64,000 nt of DNA from Thermoleptolyngbya sichuanensis A183 (GTDB taxonomy: Bacteria; Cyanobacteriota; Cyanobacteriia; Elainellales; Elainellaceae). The DNA lies in NCBI RefSeq assembly GCF_013177315.1, contig NZ_CP053661.1, positions 1,798,001 through 1,862,000 of the forward strand. Direction: 5' to 3'. Position numbers and translations under genes: made by a program. Of this stretch, positions 45,297-54,929 are shown in pieces. The stretch's first letter is position 1; each line of letters opens with the position of its first letter. The notes beneath the pieces were generated by a model, which was not told where the DNA came from, searched no databases, and worked only from the letters and a program-made list of their open reading frames with translations.

Positions 45297-45827
45297 TCAA
45301 GCAGCCCATCGGGCCGACCTCAGAATTGCGACTTGATCTAGCAGTCTTAAATGGCGATCTTGAGCGTCTCCAACGGCCCATTCGCCTCGAATAAAGGGAG
45401 CCATGCCGTCGGGCAGGTTGGTTGGCACCTGAATGTCGTCAAGGGGAAGCCAGTCCATGCCGTTAATCAGGTCAACGGCCAACCCCAACATGGTGTCTTG
45501 GTCTTCAACCGCGATGACGTAGATTTCTGAGCGATCGGTACTCAGTGGCACGGAGTCTCCCAGAAACTGACCTAGATCGGCAACCCAAACAACGCGCCCT
45601 CGCACGTTTAGAGTACCCAACAGCAGGGGAGAGACATTCGGAATGGGCGTGATGCGATCGGGCGGAGAAGCAATCACTTCTTTGATTCCTACCGCAGGCA
45701 GGGCAAACTCGTCACCCGAAGTCATAAAAAATCGCAGGTGTAGTTCTCCTTCAGGACTGTCTAGCTCCTGAAACTCTGCGACCTGATCCTGCCCTCTGCC
45801 TGTGAAAAAATCTGGATTGCCTATCAT
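45297..45827 (-). CDS. pilI: CheW-like coupling protein PilI
   Basis: The 176-residue single CheW domain (LRFFMTSGDEFALPAVGIKEVI at the start, LLLGTLNVRGRVVWVADLG in the middle, VDLINGMDWLPLDDI near the end) would bridge PilJ receptors to PilL kinase. It sits between pilH (35 bp gap) and pilJ (88 bp gap) on the same strand, the gene order of cyanobacterial pilus chemotaxis operons. Confidence 0.9.
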   Translation of the reverse strand: MIGNPDFFTGRGQDQVAEFQELDSPEGELHLRFFMTSGDEFALPAVGIKEVIASPPDRITPIPNVSPLLLGTLNVRGRVVWVADLGQFLGDSVPLSTDRSEIYVIAVEDQDTMLGLAVDLINGMDWLPLDDIQVPTNLPDGMAPFIRGEWAVGDAQDRHLRLLDQVAILRSARWAA

Positions 45828-45862
45828 GGACGATTAACCTATCTTTACCTGGTTCATCTGAG

Positions 45863-46228
45863 CTATCCCCGCAGCAATTGCTTGACCGTGCCCACTAGCT
45901 CGGTTGGTTGGAACGGCTTTGCAATGTATGCATCTGCACCCTGCTTCATGCCCCAATAGCGATCGAATTCTTCCCCCTTAGAGGAACACATCACAACGGG
46001 GATGTTTTGAGTTTTGGGATTGGCTTTAATTTGTCGGCAGACCTCGTATCCGTTCATGCGGGGCATTACGATGTCGAGAACCACTAGATCAGGGCTATGG
46101 CCTTCTATTTGTTCTAGCGCTTCTACACCATCGCTAGCTACGGTAACATCGAGTCCGCTGCCTTTTAGCAGGTCAGTAATCATTTCCCGCTGGGTCACGC
46201 TGTCTTCTACAACCAAAACTCTACTCAT
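45863..46228 (-). CDS. pilH: CheY-like response regulator PilH
   Basis: The 121-residue stand-alone receiver domain has the acidic pocket near VVEDSVTQ, phosphoacceptor Asp in LVVLDIVMPRMNG (about 53), Ser in VMCSSKGEE and the switch Lys in YIAKPFQP. There is no output domain. It should take phosphate from PilL and act on pilus motors or as a phosphate sink. AAGG lies upstream of the ATG. A 259 bp gap separates it from pilG, so it may have its own promoter. Confidence 0.92.
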   Translation of the reverse strand: MSRVLVVEDSVTQREMITDLLKGSGLDVTVASDGVEALEQIEGHSPDLVVLDIVMPRMNGYEVCRQIKANPKTQNIPVVMCSSKGEEFDRYWGMKQGADAYIAKPFQPTELVGTVKQLLRG

Positions 46229-46487
46229 AACGCCTTACTTTGCAACCATAGTGTTGATTTCGCGAAAACCGCTGGGGTAAACACTGAGTGGATTCTAGAA
46301 GCCTACTAGGAAACTTACTAATAAAAATAATGCCCTTTTATTGCGGTGCCCTTTAAAGATAGCGAAGGTTGGCATTTGCAAAACACCTGACCTCTGTGTT
46401 GGCAGAATTTTGACAAAACATCAAACTACATTGGCAAATATTGGCAACCCTCTGCTTCGCGGGTGTTTTGCAGGCTCCTGTGCCGGG

Positions 46488-47801
46488 TTAAGCGGGATGG
46501 GGTGGAAATGAAGAAGCATCGGTAGGGGGTGGTTTGATATCAAGTTCTAACGCATTTTCTAAGTCTTCTGCCAGGAGTCTTTCAACGTTGGGCGGGTTTT
46601 CTAGCCCTGGGCCAATGTAGGTTTCGACCAGTGTGAGTAGTTCTTGTTCGCCGAAGGGTTTTGTGAGATAGTCGGTTGCGCCGACGATGCGTGCTTTGAC
46701 GCGATCGATAAAGCCGTCGCGTCCGGTGAGCATGATGATTGGGGTTTGCCGGAAGGCAGTGGAGGTGCGGAGCATGGCGCAGATTTCATAGCCATCCAGT
46801 TCGGGCATGGAAATATCGCACAGGATGAGGTCGGGCTTGAGCTGAAAGACCAGGCTGAGGGCCTTGAGGGGGTTGCCGATGGAGGTGGCTTCGTAGCCGT
46901 GGCTGCGGAGGATAGACTCAATGGCTTTGCGGATGGAGGTGCCGTCATCGATGCAGACGATGCGGGGGACGGGGGTTTGAATGGTGGGCTTGGGCTTTGT
47001 GGGCAGGGTGTTGGGGGTCGGGGTGGCAAGCTGGACGATGCCTTGCTTGATGTAGGGGTAGAGGGCTTTGGCGACGGTGATGAGGTCACGGTTGAGGTAG
47101 CGAGAGATTTGCCGGATGGAGGTTTGTCCGTCCATCCAGTCGCTGAGGGCGGCGATGGTGGTTTCTTTTACGGAGTCGCGGAGGCGATCGCCATCGACCA
47201 CAACCAGCCCTTGATCGGGGGATTGGATATGAGGATGAAACTTTTTCCAGGACTGTACCTGAGTCATGATGCGGGCAAGTAGTGGGCCAATTTCCAGCGT
47301 GGTGAGTTGGGGGGCGAGGGGAGAACCGATTTCAAAGATGAAGCTGCCTTGGTGCAGGCTGAGCAGGTCAAACAGGGTTTCGCGCACCATGCTGTGGATG
47401 ATGCTGCGGGCCTGGGCGGGGGTGAGGATGCGCTGCTCCAGCAGAGCCCAGAGGTGTCCATATTCGGGGGTGTTGGTAGTGGCGATCGCCCCTCCAGTGT
47501 CTACCCCATTCAGCGATGCTTCCAACTGATAGCGACGGAGGTAATCGCGCAAGCGAGACAAATTGCTCCGGGCATCGCCTGCGTAGATGATTTGACCGTT
47601 TAGAAAAAAGACAAACCAGGACTGCGAGGGTGTGGTCTTGGCGAGACGGTTTCGCAGGACGATTGGCGCAGTATTGGTGTCGCCTCCTGGCAGCATTCCA
47701 CCCAGCCCGTAGGACTCTACAAACAGTTCGCCCGTGCGCTGACCCAGTTCCACGAGCTGGAGAATGCTGCGGATATCAATTTCATTCAAGTTCCCCTGCA
47801 T
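46488..47801 (-). CDS. pilG: PatA-type response regulator PilG
   Basis: The 437 residues start with a PATAN/DUF4388-type domain (MQGNLNEIDIRSILQLVELGQRTGELFVE), followed by a helical middle region. A C-terminal receiver domain (about 285-405) has RIVCIDDGTSIRKAI, phosphoacceptor Asp in LILCDISMPELDG and Lys in YLTKPFGEQ. PatA/PilG-type regulators in cyanobacteria link pilus chemotaxis to twitching direction. It is the first gene of the operon. The C-terminal tail is Pro-rich. It is divergent from hmpF. Confidence 0.92.
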   Translation of the reverse strand: MQGNLNEIDIRSILQLVELGQRTGELFVESYGLGGMLPGGDTNTAPIVLRNRLAKTTPSQSWFVFFLNGQIIYAGDARSNLSRLRDYLRRYQLEASLNGVDTGGAIATTNTPEYGHLWALLEQRILTPAQARSIIHSMVRETLFDLLSLHQGSFIFEIGSPLAPQLTTLEIGPLLARIMTQVQSWKKFHPHIQSPDQGLVVVDGDRLRDSVKETTIAALSDWMDGQTSIRQISRYLNRDLITVAKALYPYIKQGIVQLATPTPNTLPTKPKPTIQTPVPRIVCIDDGTSIRKAIESILRSHGYEATSIGNPLKALSLVFQLKPDLILCDISMPELDGYEICAMLRTSTAFRQTPIIMLTGRDGFIDRVKARIVGATDYLTKPFGEQELLTLVETYIGPGLENPPNVERLLAEDLENALELDIKPPPTDASSFPPHPA

Positions 47802-48940
47802 ATCGCCAAATCACCCCCTCAAGGTCAGTGCTGGGCTTGGGCTGGTCTGCTGCGGGCGGTTCGCGGCTTTGGGCAGGCGCTGAGGTGAGCCTGGGTCAAC
47901 CGTTGAAAGTCAATTCTGACATGATGCCCAATGTTTTTCTGCCTTTGTCATCCAGTATGATTCCCCAATTGCCTGTCAAAGTAGACAAACCCCAGAATAT
48001 CTGGCGAATGTCTGTATTGTTCCACTGTCTTGGCGCTGCTAGCGGGTGAGGCTGCCGAATTCTGAGCTTCGCTGATTGGCTGAGATTTTATCCGGAGGCG
48101 TTAATCCAGCCTTGACTTGGGCACTCTAGACTATCAGGAATTCAGGCTTTGCGCCGAGGGCAGGGAGCAATAGGGGGAGGCAGGGAAGCTAGATTTTAGA
48201 GCAAATCTTATAGGCACAAGCCCGGATAGGCGTTGGGGCGATCGCCAGATATCCCAGCGATCCAGCTAGCTCAGCCCAGCCGCACCGAAGGAGGCCCAGT
48301 CCATGACTCCGGTATAGTCAGTTGGGGCAGGATAAGTCCGCCAAGGTTGCCAAATTTGCCAGAGTTTGGCTTATTGGGGTGGAGTCTGAGTGCGGTAGAG
48401 GAACGGATTGGACTGATCCACTTAGTTTTGCTTGCATTTTTTGCTTGCATTTTCTGGATTGCAAACTAGAATCAAGTCTCAGAGGAGATGATGATGCTAC
48501 ATTTGATGGAAATAGGGATGGAAACAGCCGTCTTATCTTGATTAAACCCACCTGGAGCAGTGGCTTGTGGGCGCGTGGGTGCTGAGTCAGATGAGTTGAG
48601 CCAGATGGGCGGCTTGTTCGGCAAGCTCTCTGGCGTTTCAGGGTCGATATGCCGCCCCACAGGGTGAGATTTTTCCTGGTCTTTGTTTTTTGGACGGGGC
48701 GATCGCCCGCTACTGCACCCAAGCCTAGTCGCTTCAGTCCGCCTTAGGTTCATATTATTTAGGCTCATATTGTGTAACTACATATTGTTGTGTAACTACG
48801 TATACGCTGTAGCGCTCTCATTTGAGTGAATCGCCCAACATAAACCCAATCATCATCTTGACGGGTTTCGATCCTGCCACTGCTGGCAACTGCCTGATGT
48901 AAACCAAACCGTAGACGATACAAGTAAGGGGACGACTGGC
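47802..48940. other. Long divergent intergenic region between pilG and hmpF
   Basis: This 1139 bp stretch has no supportable gene. A direct repeat of TTGCTTGCATTTT is at about 48428-48452. The two pairs of repeats at 48744-48803 lie near hmpF. It probably holds long 5' leaders and regulatory sites for both motility transcripts. Confidence 0.55.
48744..48803. promoter_or_regulatory. Two pairs of direct repeats upstream of hmpF
   Basis: TTAGGTTCATATT (48744) and TTAGGCTCATATT (48759) are spaced 15 bp apart. TTGTGTAACTACATAT (48770) and TTGTGTAACTACGTAT (48788) are spaced 18 bp apart. The pairs are adjacent and end 137 bp before the hmpF start. Such paired sites suggest binding of a dimeric or cooperative regulator, or simple slippage; the binding protein is unknown. 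Confidence 0.6.
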
Positions 48941-50701
48941 GTGCTGTATTTAGCGGAAGTACAGAGAAAAAGCAGAGTTATCGGCAGCAGTAAGGCTGAG
49001 CTGCGGCTGCTTGCCTGCCAGCGCTCTGAAAATAGCTGGAGCGCGGTGCCGGGTGAAGAGGTCATCCCTGCGCCCGACGACGTGACCTATGGGGCCGGCG
49101 TGTTGGTGATGGTGGAACTAAGCGGCACTAAGCAGGTGCAGCGCCACGCCGAAGCGGGTCGCCAATTGGTTGCGATTTTGCAAAACTTTTCGCGGGCGCA
49201 GGAGCGCTACAAAACCCAGGAAGAAGAAATTCAGCAGTGGAAAGAATCGCTGACCTACCAAAGCCAAGAGCTAAACCGTCGGGAAATGGAGATGGAAGCC
49301 CGACAGGAGCAGCTTCAGGAAATGGAGGAAGACTTTGAGCGACTGGAGCAGCAACGCCAAGAGATTGAAAGCAAGCGGCAGGAAGTCGAGGCTCTGAAGG
49401 CAGAATTTGACCGTAAAAACCAGGAGCTAGAAGGAGCTTGGGCCCAGCTTCGGGGCGAGATGGGCCGGCTAGATGAGCAAAAGGCACAATTCACCCAAGC
49501 GGCCGTGCTGGATGATGCAAAAGCCCAGGAACTGCAAGAATTGCTGAACCGACTGGCAGGGGCGATCGCCCCGACCGAAGCAGTCCGAGAGCAGGTGACG
49601 ACCTCCTTTGACCTGCTAAATCAGCAGCAAACCACGCTCGATCAGCACTATCAAATGCTGGACGAACAGCGCAACGCCGCTCAACAGGCGCAGGACGCGC
49701 TCGATCAGCAGGTGCAGCAGGTGCAAGCCCTCTGGCAAGAGTGGCAACAGTCGAAAGCGGGTTTGGATCAGGCGCGGGATGAACTGGCAGCTTTGCGGCG
49801 ATCGCTCGAACTCAAACAAGAGCAGGTGCAAATCCTCACCACCCAACTGCAACAGCAGGACAGCCTGCACCAGCAGTTTTGCCAGCTCGCCGATGTGTCG
49901 GATCGCTTTACCGTGGGCGCAAAGGTCGATGTCAGCGGTCTGGAATCCATGCCTATTGAGGAACTGGAAAACATCGTCCGCGACCTGACCAATGACTTGG
50001 AAAAAATGTCTCGCTTTGTCAATAGCCAGGAAGAGGAGCTAACGGCACAGAAAGAGGAAATACAGAACTTGCAGCAGCAGATCCAGCAAGCCAGCGAGTA
50101 CGATCGCCTGCGTCTGGAAGCTGAACTCACCGACGAGCAAGATCGCTACCGGATGCTGGAGGAGACGCTGGTCGGACAGCGCCGCAACCTGCAAGAGCGC
50201 CAGGCCGTATTAAAACAGCATCAGACTGTGCTGGACAAGCGCCAGGGACGAGCGACCGCGGACGCATCAGAAGAGACTGTCGATATTGCGCCCGTGTTGA
50301 CACAGCTTGAGACCCTGCGCCAGGAGCTAGCAGCCCAGCTTCAGCAGGCAGAAGCCCAGGTGCAAGAACTGCAAGCCGCCGTCGAACAGGCTCAGCAGTC
50401 AGTCGATCAGCAATCCCAAGCGCAGGAAGATCGCTGGAATCGGGCAATGGAACTAGAGCAGCAGGTGTTGGCACAGAAAGCCGCTGTGGGCGAGCAGTGG
50501 GGCAAAGTGAATGCCTACCAGGAGGCGCTGGCCCTGGCTCAGGGTGGCACGGGCGGTGTCCGCGAGAAGTTGGAGTTAATTGGGCAGATTCTGAACCAGT
50601 TTCAGGAGACCAGCGACTATCAACTCCAGGCGATCGCCGAACTGCGGCAAACCATTAGCAGCCTGACCGAGCAGCGCACGCCGGAGTTTGTGATTACCTA
50701 A
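48941..50701 (+). CDS. hmpF: Pilus motility protein HmpF
   Basis: HmpF is a polarly localised protein needed for type IV pilus activation and phototactic movement of filamentous cyanobacteria. The N-terminal ~80 residues (MLYLAEVQRKS, LRLLACQRSENSWSAVPGEE) form a globular domain typical of the family. The remaining ~500 residues are long coiled coil (e.g. SLTYQSQELNRREMEMEARQ). Length is 586. The start is GTG at 48941 with AAGGGG about 8-10 nt upstream. Its position divergent from the pil chemotaxis operon fits a shared role in filament motility. The identification rests on the characteristic N-terminus and the coiled-coil motif. Confidence 0.92.
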   Translation: MLYLAEVQRKSRVIGSSKAELRLLACQRSENSWSAVPGEEVIPAPDDVTYGAGVLVMVELSGTKQVQRHAEAGRQLVAILQNFSRAQERYKTQEEEIQQWKESLTYQSQELNRREMEMEARQEQLQEMEEDFERLEQQRQEIESKRQEVEALKAEFDRKNQELEGAWAQLRGEMGRLDEQKAQFTQAAVLDDAKAQELQELLNRLAGAIAPTEAVREQVTTSFDLLNQQQTTLDQHYQMLDEQRNAAQQAQDALDQQVQQVQALWQEWQQSKAGLDQARDELAALRRSLELKQEQVQILTTQLQQQDSLHQQFCQLADVSDRFTVGAKVDVSGLESMPIEELENIVRDLTNDLEKMSRFVNSQEEELTAQKEEIQNLQQQIQQASEYDRLRLEAELTDEQDRYRMLEETLVGQRRNLQERQAVLKQHQTVLDKRQGRATADASEETVDIAPVLTQLETLRQELAAQLQQAEAQVQELQAAVEQAQQSVDQQSQAQEDRWNRAMELEQQVLAQKAAVGEQWGKVNAYQEALALAQGGTGGVREKLELIGQILNQFQETSDYQLQAIAELRQTISSLTEQRTPEFVIT

Positions 50702-50752
50702 TCTGCATCTGTCTCATTGAAGCTTTGAAACTTACATTAAAGCCTTGAAACG

Positions 50753-50785
50753 AGGAGCGATCGCCCAGGATTGCTCCTTGTCTGT
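50753..50785 (+). terminator. Hairpin terminator after hmpF
   Basis: A 9-bp stem AGGAGCGAT/ATTGCTCCT (one G-T pair) with an 8-nt loop is followed by TGTCTGTTTC. It lies about 50 bp after the hmpF stop. The T-tract is interrupted. Confidence 0.55.
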
Positions 50786-50850
50786 TTCTAGTTCGCTTCT
50801 AACCGCAAACCCCTCTCACGCTGGCATCGCGAAGCAGTCAGAATAAGGTT

Positions 50851-51690
50851 TTAACCATGTGATGAACCATCGGGCATAATCGCCCCGCGCAGATTGGCGT
50901 TTTGGAAATTGGTTTGCAAAACAGTTGCGCTGATCAGCATCGCCTCGCTCAGATTCGTTTCGCTCAGATTCGCCCAGTTTAGCTTTGCGCGATACAGGTT
51001 CGCTTTGCACAAATTTGCGCCCCGCAGCGAACTCCAGCTCAGGTTTGCGCCGCGCACATTCGCCTGGCTGAGGCTGGCGTTGATCAGGTTGGCACTGCTG
51101 AGGCGGGTGCGGCTTAGCTCGGCTCCGTGCAGGTCGGCTTCTTCTAGGCTGGCTCCGTGCAAAATAGCCCCCGTCAGGTTTGCCAGCTCCATGAGCGACT
51201 CGTTCAAAATAGCATTGGTTAGATTCGCATTTTCCAGCGTAGCGCGAGTCAGGTTGGCCGCAATCAGTTTCGCCCGGTTGAGGCTGGCATCGTTCAGGTT
51301 GGCCTCGGTCAGATTGGCTCGATCTAGCAGCGCCTCTGCTAGGTTTGCACCTATCAGCACGGCTTGAACCAAGGTTGCCTCTGTGAGTTTTGCGCTCCGC
51401 AGGCCGGCATCGGTCAATGTCGCTTTGCTCAAATCCGCCTGATATAACTCTGCGCCAATTAAGTTGGCAATTGTCAAATCTGCGCCTCGAAGATCGGCCC
51501 CAGCAAGATTTGCCTCTCGCAGATTTGCCATCCGCAGGTTTGCACCCCGTAGATTTGCGCCGCTGAGGTTTGCCCGCCGCAGGTTGATGCCTTGCAAATC
51601 GCGATCGCTCAGGTTGAACTGACTGAGTTTGGCTTCGCGAAAATCTCGTGCCCCCGCTTCATAGTGGCTCAGGAGTTCATCAACGTTCAT
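50851..51690 (-). CDS. Pentapeptide-repeat protein
   Basis: The 279 residues are almost entirely A(N/D)LXX pentapeptide repeats, about 45 units, predicting a right-handed quadrilateral beta helix. A short helical head precedes them (MNVDELLSHYEAGARDFREAKLSQF). There is no signal peptide or membrane segment. In other organisms such folds mimic DNA or act as scaffolds; no specific role can be given here. The start at 51690 matches the head of the paralogue at 53.9 kb; the frame is open for five more codons. The opposite strand also has an open frame, a shadow of the 15-bp periodicity. Confidence 0.9.
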   Translation of the reverse strand: MNVDELLSHYEAGARDFREAKLSQFNLSDRDLQGINLRRANLSGANLRGANLRMANLREANLAGADLRGADLTIANLIGAELYQADLSKATLTDAGLRSAKLTEATLVQAVLIGANLAEALLDRANLTEANLNDASLNRAKLIAANLTRATLENANLTNAILNESLMELANLTGAILHGASLEEADLHGAELSRTRLSSANLINASLSQANVRGANLSWSSLRGANLCKANLYRAKLNWANLSETNLSEAMLISATVLQTNFQNANLRGAIMPDGSSHG

Positions 51691-52076
51691 GAAGGTTAAC
51701 ATCATAGCAGTAGGCAGGCGGGTGGGTTGGGCGATCGCCCATCGGTGACTGGAGCCAGCGGATTAGCATGAACTGCTGAGCAGGCTATTCAGGGAACTGA
51801 TTCTCTTAGAGTGCCCGCCAGCAGCCGAGAATCTGCATTCTTCTGCATTCTGTTGTCAGGGAGATGCGGATCTTCCGCCAAAACTGTCCCTTGGTTTGGG
51901 AAAATAAAAGTTCCGGTGTCGCCTCATACCGAATGGTTTTATATCAACTCCGGTTCATTAAAAGGTTGAATATTTTTGTGGAAGCCTTGCGCTATGAGGC
52001 TTCTACAGAAATGTAAACCCCGCATCAACGGAGTTGACGTTACCGAACTGTTTTGAAGTCTTAAGGAACCAGTTGA
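51691..52076. other. Divergent promoter region between the pentapeptide gene and ilvD
   Basis: The 386 bp hold both promoters. A short direct repeat TCTGCATTCT occurs twice near 51830-51855. AAGGA lies 9 nt before the ilvD ATG. No attenuator-like leader peptide could be recognised. Confidence 0.5.
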
Positions 52077-53762
52077 ATGTCTGAAACCCTCAGAAGTCAG
52101 GTGATTACGCAAGGTGTGCAGCGCAGCCCCAATCGGGCAATGCTGCGGGCGGTCGGGTTTTCCGACGACGATTTCAACAAGCCGATTGTGGGGGTTGCCA
52201 GCGCCCACAGCACGATTACCCCCTGCAACATGGGCATTGCGCCGCTGGCAGCCAAAGCAGAGGCAGGCATTCGGGCAGCGGGGGGAATGCCGCAACTGTT
52301 CGGCACGATTACCGTCAGCGACGGCATCTCGATGGGCACTGAGGGCATGAAATACTCCCTGGTATCGCGGGATGTAATTGCCGACTCGATCGAAACCGCC
52401 TGCAACGCTCAGAGCATGGACGGCGTGCTGGCGATCGGCGGCTGCGACAAGAACATGCCCGGTGCTATGATCGCCATGGCCCGCATGAATATTCCTGCTG
52501 TGTTTGTCTACGGCGGCACGATCAAGCCGGGACATTTGGAAGGAGAAGATTTAACGGTTGTCAGCGCCTTTGAAGCTGTGGGGCAGTATAGCGCCGGACG
52601 TATCGACGAGGTGCGGCTGATGTCGGTGGAGCGCAACGCCTGTCCTGGTGCAGGTTCCTGCGGTGGCATGTATACAGCCAATACCATGTCGTCGGCCTTT
52701 GAGGCGATGGGCATGAGCCTGATGTATTCCTCCACCATGTCGGCAGTTGACCCCGAAAAGGCAGAGAACACAGAACTGGCCGGCAAAGTGTTAGTGGAGG
52801 CGATTCGCAAGAACCTGCGCCCGCGAGACATCATCACCCGCAAGTCCATCGAAAATGCGATTTCGGTGGTGATGGCCGTGGGCGGTTCCACCAATGCGGT
52901 GCTGCACTTTTTGGCGATCGCCCATTCTGCCGGGGTCGAGTGGACGCTCGACGACTTCGAGCGCATTCGCCAGCGCGTGCCCGTGCTGTGTGATCTGAAG
53001 CCCTCTGGCCGCTACGTGGCCACCGATCTGCACCAGGCCGGCGGCATTCCCCAGGTCATGAAAATGCTGCTGAATCACGGACTGCTGCACGGCGACTGCA
53101 TTACCGTTACGGGCGAAACCATTGCCGAGCGTCTGAGGGATATTCCCGACGAGCCGCGCCCCGATCAGGACGTGATTCGCCCTTGGAGCAACCCCATGTA
53201 CGCTGCCGGACACCTGGCCATCCTCAAGGGCAATTTGGCTACCGAAGGGGCAGTCGCCAAAATCACCGGGGTCAAGCAGCCCAAAATCACCGGCCCTGCC
53301 CGCGTGTATAACTCTGAAGAGGAGTGTCTGGACGCGATCTTGGCCAACAAAATTAATCCAGGCGATGTCCTAGTAATTCGCTATGAAGGGCCGAAAGGCG
53401 GCCCTGGAATGCGGGAAATGCTGGCTCCCACGTCTGCCATTATTGGCGCAGGGCTGGGCGATTCTGTAGGGCTGATCACCGACGGACGCTTCTCTGGCGG
53501 CACCTACGGCATGGTGGTCGGCCACGTCGCCCCCGAAGCCTATGTCGGCGGTACGATCGCCCTAGTGCAGGAAGGTGACAGCATTACCATCGATGCAGAC
53601 GCTCGCCTGCTGCAACTCAACGTCTCCGATGAGGAACTGGCTCAGCGCCGCGCCCAGTGGCAGCCACCCAAGCCGCGCTATACCAAAGGCGTTTTGGCCA
53701 AATATGCCACGCTGGTTTCGTCGAGCAGCAAGGGTGCAGTGACCGATTTAGATTTGTTTTAG
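52077..53762 (+). CDS. ilvD: Dihydroxy-acid dehydratase
   Basis: IlvD converts dihydroxy-isovalerate and dihydroxy-methylvalerate to the 2-keto acids for valine, leucine and isoleucine, using an Fe-S cluster and Mg. The three cluster cysteines are visible: Cys50 in STITPCNMG, Cys123 in GGCDKNMPG and Cys195 in [12 protein letters not shown]. The C-terminal swivel domain has [13 protein letters not shown]. Length 561 is normal. It stands between two pentapeptide-repeat genes, both on the other strand, with a strong hairpin downstream. Confidence 0.97.
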   Translation: MSETLRSQVITQGVQRSPNRAMLRAVGFSDDDFNKPIVGVASAHSTITPCNMGIAPLAAKAEAGIRAAGGMPQLFGTITVSDGISMGTEGMKYSLVSRDVIADSIETACNAQSMDGVLAIGGCDKNMPGAMIAMARMNIPAVFVYGGTIKPGHLEGEDLTVVSAFEAVGQYSAGRIDEVRLMSVERNACPGAGSCGGMYTANTMSSAFEAMGMSLMYSSTMSAVDPEKAENTELAGKVLVEAIRKNLRPRDIITRKSIENAISVVMAVGGSTNAVLHFLAIAHSAGVEWTLDDFERIRQRVPVLCDLKPSGRYVATDLHQAGGIPQVMKMLLNHGLLHGDCITVTGETIAERLRDIPDEPRPDQDVIRPWSNPMYAAGHLAILKGNLATEGAVAKITGVKQPKITGPARVYNSEEECLDAILANKINPGDVLVIRYEGPKGGPGMREMLAPTSAIIGAGLGDSVGLITDGRFSGGTYGMVVGHVAPEAYVGGTIALVQEGDSITIDADARLLQLNVSDEELAQRRAQWQPPKPRYTKGVLAKYATLVSSSSKGAVTDLDLF

Positions 53763-53805
53763 ATTTGTTCTAAATAGATAGACCAGATTAAAAAACAGAT
53801 CCTGA

Positions 53806-53840
53806 ACCCTGCGCCGCCCGCTGCGCGGGCGGCGCAGGGT
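53806..53840. terminator. 16-bp perfect GC-rich hairpin after ilvD
   Basis: The left arm ACCCTGCGCCGCCCGC, loop TGC and right arm GCGGGCGGCGCAGGGT are perfectly paired. There is no U-tract (CTTTGG follows on the plus strand). It can fold on either strand, separating the convergent ilvD and pentapeptide genes. It likely blocks read-through or protects the 3' ends. Confidence 0.7.
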
Positions 53841-53913
53841 CTTTGGATTTTATGTTTATTAATGTCTACCTACTTAGAAAGGCTGGGAGTGATGCAGGTT
53901 GGAGATCTTCCAA

Positions 53914-54450
53914 TCAACCCATCGATCCATCACTCCCCCGATGCCCATCTGGAAAAATCGTGCCTCTATCGGCGATCGCCCCATCCAGATCTGCCGACTG
54001 GGCACGAAACAAATTACATTGGCCAATATTCGCCCCCTCTAGCTTGGCTTGCTGGAGGTCTGCCCCCACTAGGTTTGCCGCCTGCAAGTTTGCCGCAGCC
54101 AGGTTAGAGTAGCGCAAGTCAGCACTTTGGAAATTGGTTTCCTGGAGCGATGCCTCCGCCAAATCTGCGTAGCAGAGAATGCTGCGCGATAGGTTTGCCC
54201 GATCGAGCGACGACTGTTTTAAGTTGGCAGATTGTAGCCGCGCATTACCCAATTCCGCAGCTTGCAGTTGAGTTCCCTGCAAGTTTGCGCGACTGAGATT
54301 GGCATAGGCCAAATAAGCTTGTCTGAGGTTGCTGCCCTGGAGATTGATATCTTGTAAATTGCATTCAAATAGGTCAGATTGGCTTAAATCGAGATAGCTA
54401 AAATCGCGTCTTCCCGCAGCATATTCCGCTAAAAGCGTTTCAACTGACAT
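53914..54450 (-). CDS. Pentapeptide-repeat protein, short paralogue
   Basis: This is about 178 residues of A(N/D)LXX-type repeats (about 25 units) after a head MSVETLLAEYAAGRRDFSYL. Head and tail (GTIFPDG) resemble the protein on the other side of ilvD. Several repeats are irregular (LFECNLQDI, ILCYADL). It is cytosolic, of unknown role. The start at 54450 is aligned with its paralogue's head; an ATG 18 bp earlier is equally open. Confidence 0.87.
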   Translation of the reverse strand: MSVETLLAEYAAGRRDFSYLDLSQSDLFECNLQDINLQGSNLRQAYLAYANLSRANLQGTQLQAAELGNARLQSANLKQSSLDRANLSRSILCYADLAEASLQETNFQSADLRYSNLAAANLQAANLVGADLQQAKLEGANIGQCNLFRAQSADLDGAIADRGTIFPDGHRGSDGSMG

Positions 54451-54801
54451 TCGTTCCATAATAGGCATTTATCCAGCAGAACCCAGCGCTGCAACGGCGA
54501 TCGCCACAGCGCTGAAACTGCCTGCAATAGTTCAGTTCACTCCTTTACAAGAGTTTACAAACACTCCTAACCGATCAATAGATTACTTAATCTTCTTTTA
54601 GTTTTCTTAGTGAGTTTATCTATTCCTATACAAGCTATAAGTTTATGCAATAAACTCTGTCAACTATCCTCAGATCAATAGCGCAAGCCACCACTTGTCT
54701 TCCGAATGCTCCTCCCAAAAATATCTGTTTTCAAGCTCATCTTTGGCTTAATTTGTTGCAAATTTGCAGCAGCGATACTGCGCCGAAGTCCTGACATCCC
54801 G

Positions 54802-54829
54802 TTGACAAAACGGAGATAGTTTTTAGGCT
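54802..54829 (+). promoter_or_regulatory. Candidate sigma-70 promoter for the BlaI/M56 operon
   Basis: TTGACA (54802-54807), a 16-bp spacer and TAGGCT (54824-54829) lie about 130 bp before the ATG. The -35 box is consensus; the -10 box is a partial match. Confidence 0.45.
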
Positions 54830-54929
54830 AAACTGAGGACGGTAAAGGTGTTCTCAAGATCATTTCGGCATTCGCTCGACTCTGATTCAACACTGTTCGA
54901 CAGCATTTAACATCATTTGACATCAGCAG

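Noticed and set aside
46644-47282. 212-codon Gly/Asp-rich plus-strand frame
   Set aside because: It is antisense to pilG, low-complexity and lacks a start signal.
48233-48722. Overlapping short frames on both strands between pilG and hmpF
   Set aside because: They overlap each other, lack ribosome sites and contain repeat sequence.
50894-51367. 157-codon frame with regular RFA-type repeats on the plus strand
   Set aside because: It arises from the 15-bp periodicity of the pentapeptide gene on the other strand.
50851-51690. Regular 15-bp periodic repeats that might suggest a CRISPR-like array
   Set aside because: Units are degenerate, contiguous without spacers and encode pentapeptide repeats.
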